From the NCBI RefSeq assembly GCF_040546275.1, contig NZ_JBEPNO010000018.1:1-64000 (forward strand): a stretch of DNA of 64,000 nucleotides, in the 5' to 3' direction. The notes beneath the pieces were generated by a model that was given only the letters and a program-made list of their open reading frames with translations, ran no database searches and had not been told where the DNA came from. The position numbers and the translations under genes were made by a program. Shown in pieces: positions 60,593 to 64,000 of this stretch; positions within the stretch are counted from its first letter, which is position 1; each line of letters begins with the position of its first letter. This stretch comes from Nakamurella sp040546275 (GTDB lineage Bacteria; Actinomycetota; Actinomycetes; Mycobacteriales; Nakamurellaceae).

Positions 60593-63500
60593 ATGGTGGA
60601 AGCGCCGCTGATCGAGATCCGCGAGCCGGGCCGTCCGATCCGTCGGGTCCGTGTCGATCGGGCGCTGGAGATCGGTCGCGAATGCGACGGCGTGGTGATC
60701 TCCGACCACGGCGCCTCGCGGCGTCACCTCAAGCTGCTCCCCAGCCCGCTGGGCCTCTCGGTCGTCGATCTGGGTAGCCGCAACGGCACGCTGCTCAACG
60801 GTGTCGCGCTGACCGGTCGCGCAACCCTGCAGCCGGGCGACATCCTCCGGTTGGGCGGCACCGAGGTACTCGTGGTCCGCGAGGCTGCCAACCGCCAGCC
60901 GGTCCCGACTCCGAGAAGTCCGTCAGGGCAGTCTGTTTCCCTCTCCTTCCCCGCGCCCCCGGCGGCACCCGTCAAAGTGCAGGCACCCGGACGCATCCTG
61001 ACGCTCAGCCGCTCCGTGTTCAAGGGCACCCCGACACCGGCCGGTCAGCCGCTCTTCCGCACCTACATGGAGCTCCCGAGGCGGGTGCCGCAGCGCGTGT
61101 GGCAGGTCGTCCGACTGGTGAGCGTGCTCTGCTACGTCGCCCTCTGCGTGGCCATGTTCATCCGCCCCGCCGGCGCGCTGTTCACCTTCTTCCAGGTCAT
61201 CGTCCCGCTGCTGCCTGCGCTGTTCTTCGTCGCACCCGGGTTGTGGCGGAACATCTGCCCACTGGCGGCGGCCAATCAGGTTCCCCGGGTTTTCAAGTTC
61301 AGCAGGGCCCGCACCCCACCGGCCTGGCTCCGGCGCCGCGGTTACGTCATCGCGATGACGCTGTTCTTCGGAATCGCCGGCGCCCGCCTGGTGCTGTTCA
61401 ACAACAACGCCGAAGCCACCGGTGTACTGCTGTCGGTGACCATTCTCAATGCTTTCGTCGCCGGCGTGACGTTCAAGGGCAAGAGCGGTTGGTGCAGCAG
61501 CATCTGCCCGCTGCTACCGCTGCAACGGGCCTACGGGCAGACACCATTCGTCGTGGTGCCGAACAGCCATTGCAGTCCGTGCGTTGCGTGTACGAAGAAT
61601 TGTTACGACTTCAAACCGCAGATCGCGTATCAGGCCGACATCCACGATCCGGACCCGCAATGGAGCGGTCCGCGGAAGTTGTTCGTCAGCGCCCTCCCCG
61701 GATTTGTGCTCGGCTTCTTCACCCTGGCCAACCATTCCGGGATGAGCAACCTGCGCGTCTACGAGCGATTGGGGCTGTTCCTCGGCGTCAGCATCGCCAT
61801 CTTCTTCGTCCTGGAGGCGCTGGTCGTATTCTCCGAGGCCCTGGTGACGGCCGTGTACGCCTCCGCGGCCCTGAACATCTTCTACTGGTTCGCGGGCGTC
61901 ACCATGGCCAATTCGGTTCATACCGTCATCGGTGTCAGCGTGCCGTGGCTGCGCTGGCCCATCCGCGTGATCATTGCCCTCCTGACGATCGTCTGGATCT
62001 CCCGCACGTACTGGGCGGAACGCAAGTACCTGATCGAGAGCGGACCCACCAGGGCCCTGATCCCGATCACCCCGTTGGCCGCGAAAACCGAAGCGAAGCA
62101 GAGCGAGTCGGAGCAGGCGGAGGTCAGTTTCCTGCCGGACGAGAAGGTGGTGCCCGCCGAGATCGGGATGAGCCTGCTGGAGGTTACCGAGCGCGCCGGG
62201 CTGCCCATCGAGGCCGGCTGCCGGATGGGGGTCTGCGGCGCCGATCCGGTGGCCGTGCTCGACGGGATGGACTGCCTGTCCGAGCCCGAGGACGAGGAAC
62301 TGACCACCCTGCGCCGGCTCGGGCTCGCGCCGAGCACCAGGATGGCCTGCTGCGCGCGGATCACTGCCGGCGCGGTGCAGGTCAACCTGACCCCGGAGCC
62401 AGGAGTCGGCGGCGCCGGCGCCCGGCCGGACGACTTCGACCGGTCGATCACCAGCGTGGTGGTGCTCGGCAACGGGATCGCCGGCGTGACGGCCGCCGAT
62501 TTCGTCCGACGTGGCCATCCCGACTGCGAGGTGCATCTGGTGGGCTCGGAGTCCCACGTCCTCTACAACCGGATGGGCATCTCGAGATTGGTGTACGGGC
62601 GCTCCGCCATGACGGGCCTGTTCCTGCTCGACGACCAGTGGTACGGCGACAAGAGTGTCACGGCGTGGCTGAACACCATCGCCACCAACATCGACACCCG
62701 TTCGCGCCATGTGGTTCTCGGCACCGGTGACGTGCTGGTCTACGACCGGCTGATCCTGGCCATGGGCAGCAGCAGCGTCGCTCCGCCGATCGAGGGCTTC
62801 GGTGCTCCTGGGAGCTTCGTGCTGCGCTCCGCCGAGGACGCGATGGACATCCGCCGGTACGCGCAGCAGCATGGAAGCCGGGACGCCGTCGTCGCAGGTG
62901 GCGGGCTGCTCGGCCTCGAAGCAGCGTATGCACTCTACGAACTCGGCCTGCAGGTGACGGTGCTCGAGCGTGGAAAGCGTTTGCTGTCCAAGCAGATCGA
63001 CCCCCGCGGCAGTGAGCTGGTGCAGGCCCATTTCGATCGGCTCGGCATCCGGGTGCTCTACGGCGCCGAGTCCCTGCGGCTCGACGGGGGTCCGCGGTCC
63101 GAGCAGACCCAACCGCTGTCCATCGAGTCGCTGACCCTGGCCGACGGACGGACGCTGCCGTGCCAGGTGTTCCTGGCCTGCGTCGGGATCAAATCCAACG
63201 CCGACCTCGCCCGCCGCGCCGGCATCGCCGTCAACCGCGGTGTGGTGGTCGACGACCGGATGCAGACCAGCGCGCCCGGCGTCTACGCCGCCGGGGACGT
63301 ACTGAACGATTTCGCGTCGACCGGGGCTTTCACGTCGAGCGGGGATTTCACGTTGAGCGGGGATTTCACGTTGAGCGGGGATTTCACGTCGAGCGGGGAG
63401 CAAAAATCCCCTTGCTGTCCCAAATGTCGGAATTATGGTCCCCGCAACTTTGGCGTGAAGCCGGGATTGTGGTCCCCACGACTCGGGCGTGACGACTCTA

Positions 63501-63622
63501 GGCGGGGTCGGACTCCGCGTAGGTATGGACACGGCGGCCGATGCGCATGCTCCAACCCAGCGGTAGCGACACCGGCCGGTCGTCGAGCCGATCCCATTCC
63601 GCAGCGCCCGGCGCGGCGATGA
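60593..63622 (+). CDS. FHA domain - polyferredoxin membrane - [2Fe-2S] - FAD oxidoreductase fusion
   Basis: 1009 residues; AAGGAG six bases before ATG 60593. FHA domain (about 25-95; LEIGRECDG, ASRRHLK, GSRNGTLLNG) binds phosphothreonine. Membrane part (about 160-480) like NapH/NosR: NICPLAAANQ, CSSICPLLPLQ and HCSPCVACTKNCYD offer [4Fe-4S] ligands. A ferredoxin-like domain (about 510-595) has GCRMGVCGAD and MACCARI; the third Cys is Asp. A NirB-type FAD/NAD reductase follows (about 620-900; LGNGIAGVTAADF, GGGLLGLEAAYAL, VYAAGDV). After YAAGDV (63304) the usual C-terminal helix region is missing; 18-bp repeats and unlikely sequence run to the stop. It may carry electrons from NAD(P)H to a membrane acceptor under phospho-signal control (inference). 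Confidence 0.8.
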   Translation: MVEAPLIEIREPGRPIRRVRVDRALEIGRECDGVVISDHGASRRHLKLLPSPLGLSVVDLGSRNGTLLNGVALTGRATLQPGDILRLGGTEVLVVREAANRQPVPTPRSPSGQSVSLSFPAPPAAPVKVQAPGRILTLSRSVFKGTPTPAGQPLFRTYMELPRRVPQRVWQVVRLVSVLCYVALCVAMFIRPAGALFTFFQVIVPLLPALFFVAPGLWRNICPLAAANQVPRVFKFSRARTPPAWLRRRGYVIAMTLFFGIAGARLVLFNNNAEATGVLLSVTILNAFVAGVTFKGKSGWCSSICPLLPLQRAYGQTPFVVVPNSHCSPCVACTKNCYDFKPQIAYQADIHDPDPQWSGPRKLFVSALPGFVLGFFTLANHSGMSNLRVYERLGLFLGVSIAIFFVLEALVVFSEALVTAVYASAALNIFYWFAGVTMANSVHTVIGVSVPWLRWPIRVIIALLTIVWISRTYWAERKYLIESGPTRALIPITPLAAKTEAKQSESEQAEVSFLPDEKVVPAEIGMSLLEVTERAGLPIEAGCRMGVCGADPVAVLDGMDCLSEPEDEELTTLRRLGLAPSTRMACCARITAGAVQVNLTPEPGVGGAGARPDDFDRSITSVVVLGNGIAGVTAADFVRRGHPDCEVHLVGSESHVLYNRMGISRLVYGRSAMTGLFLLDDQWYGDKSVTAWLNTIATNIDTRSRHVVLGTGDVLVYDRLILAMGSSSVAPPIEGFGAPGSFVLRSAEDAMDIRRYAQQHGSRDAVVAGGGLLGLEAAYALYELGLQVTVLERGKRLLSKQIDPRGSELVQAHFDRLGIRVLYGAESLRLDGGPRSEQTQPLSIESLTLADGRTLPCQVFLACVGIKSNADLARRAGIAVNRGVVVDDRMQTSAPGVYAAGDVLNDFASTGAFTSSGDFTLSGDFTLSGDFTSSGEQKSPCCPKCRNYGPRNFGVKPGLWSPRLGRDDSRRGRTPRRYGHGGRCACSNPAVATPAGRRADPIPQRPARR
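63323..63394. repeat. Four tandem 18-bp repeats in the 3' end of the FHA fusion gene
   Basis: GGGGATTTCACGTTGAGC and close variants at 63323, 63341, 63359 and 63377, followed by GGGGAGCAAAAATCCCC (63395-63411), which can form a hairpin. The repeats are in frame (six residues each) but begin right after the FAD motif, so they look like an inserted intergenic array. Confidence 0.8.
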
Positions 63623-64000
63623 ACGTGCCGTTGGCGGAACGGCCGTCGCGCACGGTCAGCACCCCGTTGATCACCGCTACGAACACCTGCACCCGGGAGA
63701 TCAGCTGGTCGGGATCACGCACGACGATCGGTGACGCCGCGCCCCGGACGACACTCTGGTCGTGCAAAGGGTCTCGCCCGAAGACGTAGTCCCGGTCGAG
63801 AAGGATCCGGGTGCCGTCGTCCGCAACCAGCGTGCGCGCAACGCTTTTGACGACGGCGGTCTCCTCGGCGGTCGGCTGCGGGTTAGCCGCGAAGGACCAG
63901 GGTGCATAGCCCCCCTGACCCGCAACAGCCGCCGGCGCAACAGGTGTCGCCGCAACAGGCGCCGGCCCGACGGCGGCCGGAACCACGACCGCTGGCCCAG
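63498..64000 (-). CDS. FHA domain protein, 5' end outside the window
   Basis: At least 162 residues from the first in-window GTG (63986); the frame is open to the edge, so the N-terminus is beyond 64000. An Ala/Pro/Val-rich linker leads to an FHA domain (about 65-155; LLDRDYVFGRDPLHD, ISRVQVFV, NGTFIAAPG) with a conserved G-R, S-R and N-G-T. It probably reads phosphothreonine signals from Ser/Thr kinases. It is convergent with the FHA-oxidoreductase fusion and overlaps that gene's doubtful 3' tail by 125 bases. Confidence 0.75.
   Translation of the reverse strand, partial: GPAVVVPAAVGPAPVAATPVAPAAVAGQGGYAPWSFAANPQPTAEETAVVKSVARTLVADDGTRILLDRDYVFGRDPLHDQSVVRGAASPIVVRDPDQLISRVQVFVAVINGVLTVRDGRSANGTFIAAPGAAEWDRLDDRPVSLPLGWSMRIGRRVHTYAESDPA

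Overview
This is a high-GC chromosomal segment from an actinobacterium. The evidence is GC-rich third codon positions, frequent GTG/TTG starts, apparently leaderless genes, and the conserved order cca - NUDIX - DUF6049-type - murJ(mviN) - sigM - anti-sigma - trxB - trxA - cwlM, which matches Mycobacterium tuberculosis Rv3907c-Rv3915. A 13E12/DUF222 HNH protein, a class F sortase and an ANTAR regulator fit the same phylum. The gene content would suit a Nakamurella/Frankia-like lineage, but the sequence alone does not fix the genus.

Layout. 1-9.1 kb: MFS permease, a duplicated Asp/Gly-repeat protein, a DUF222-HNH protein, a methyltransferase, and a secreted GH95 alpha-L-fucosidase with two discoidin domains and a one-base frame break. 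9.1-15.4 kb: three GGDEF proteins (GAF-PAS-PAS-GAF-GGDEF, membrane GGDEF-EAL, PAS-GGDEF), which form a cyclic-di-GMP cluster. 15.4-32 kb: the conserved cell-envelope/redox core. A secreted 5'-nucleotidase is inserted between cca and NUDIX. The genes overlap by four bases at NUDIX/DUF6049, DUF6049/murJ and sigM/anti-sigma. 32-38 kb: a MerR plus cobalamin-binding regulator divergent from a GAF-ANTAR protein, a decayed MFS/XRE pair, DedA, a low-complexity membrane protein with frame problems, and an aquaporin. 38-44 kb: a 1091-residue secreted beta-propeller-like protein, MerR-VOC, and a subtilase. 44-49.5 kb: a sugar oxidoreductase/isomerase pair, a membrane protein, and a NarL-type two-component system. 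49.5-55 kb: DUF5666-like secreted protein, galM, a Phd/VapC toxin-antitoxin pair, CDF and MATE transporters, HAD hydrolase. 55-59.4 kb: an HAF-repeat secreted protein and a tightly packed operon of secreted wall protein, sortase, sigma factor and putative anti-sigma. 59.6-64 kb: a creatininase homologue with altered metal site, a large FHA-polyferredoxin-[2Fe-2S]-FAD fusion, and a convergent FHA protein cut by the window edge.

The most unusual items are the FHA/ferredoxin/flavoprotein fusion (with a substituted ferredoxin Cys and a 3' end running into tandem repeats), the CwlM homologue with two zinc ligands replaced, the 14-repeat secreted protein, the discoidin-interrupted fucosidase, and the sortase gene sharing an operon with its own sigma factor. 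No rRNA gene, intact tRNA, CRISPR array, insertion sequence or origin was recognised. Several genes show frame breaks in G-rich runs, so sequencing error is a live alternative to pseudogenisation.
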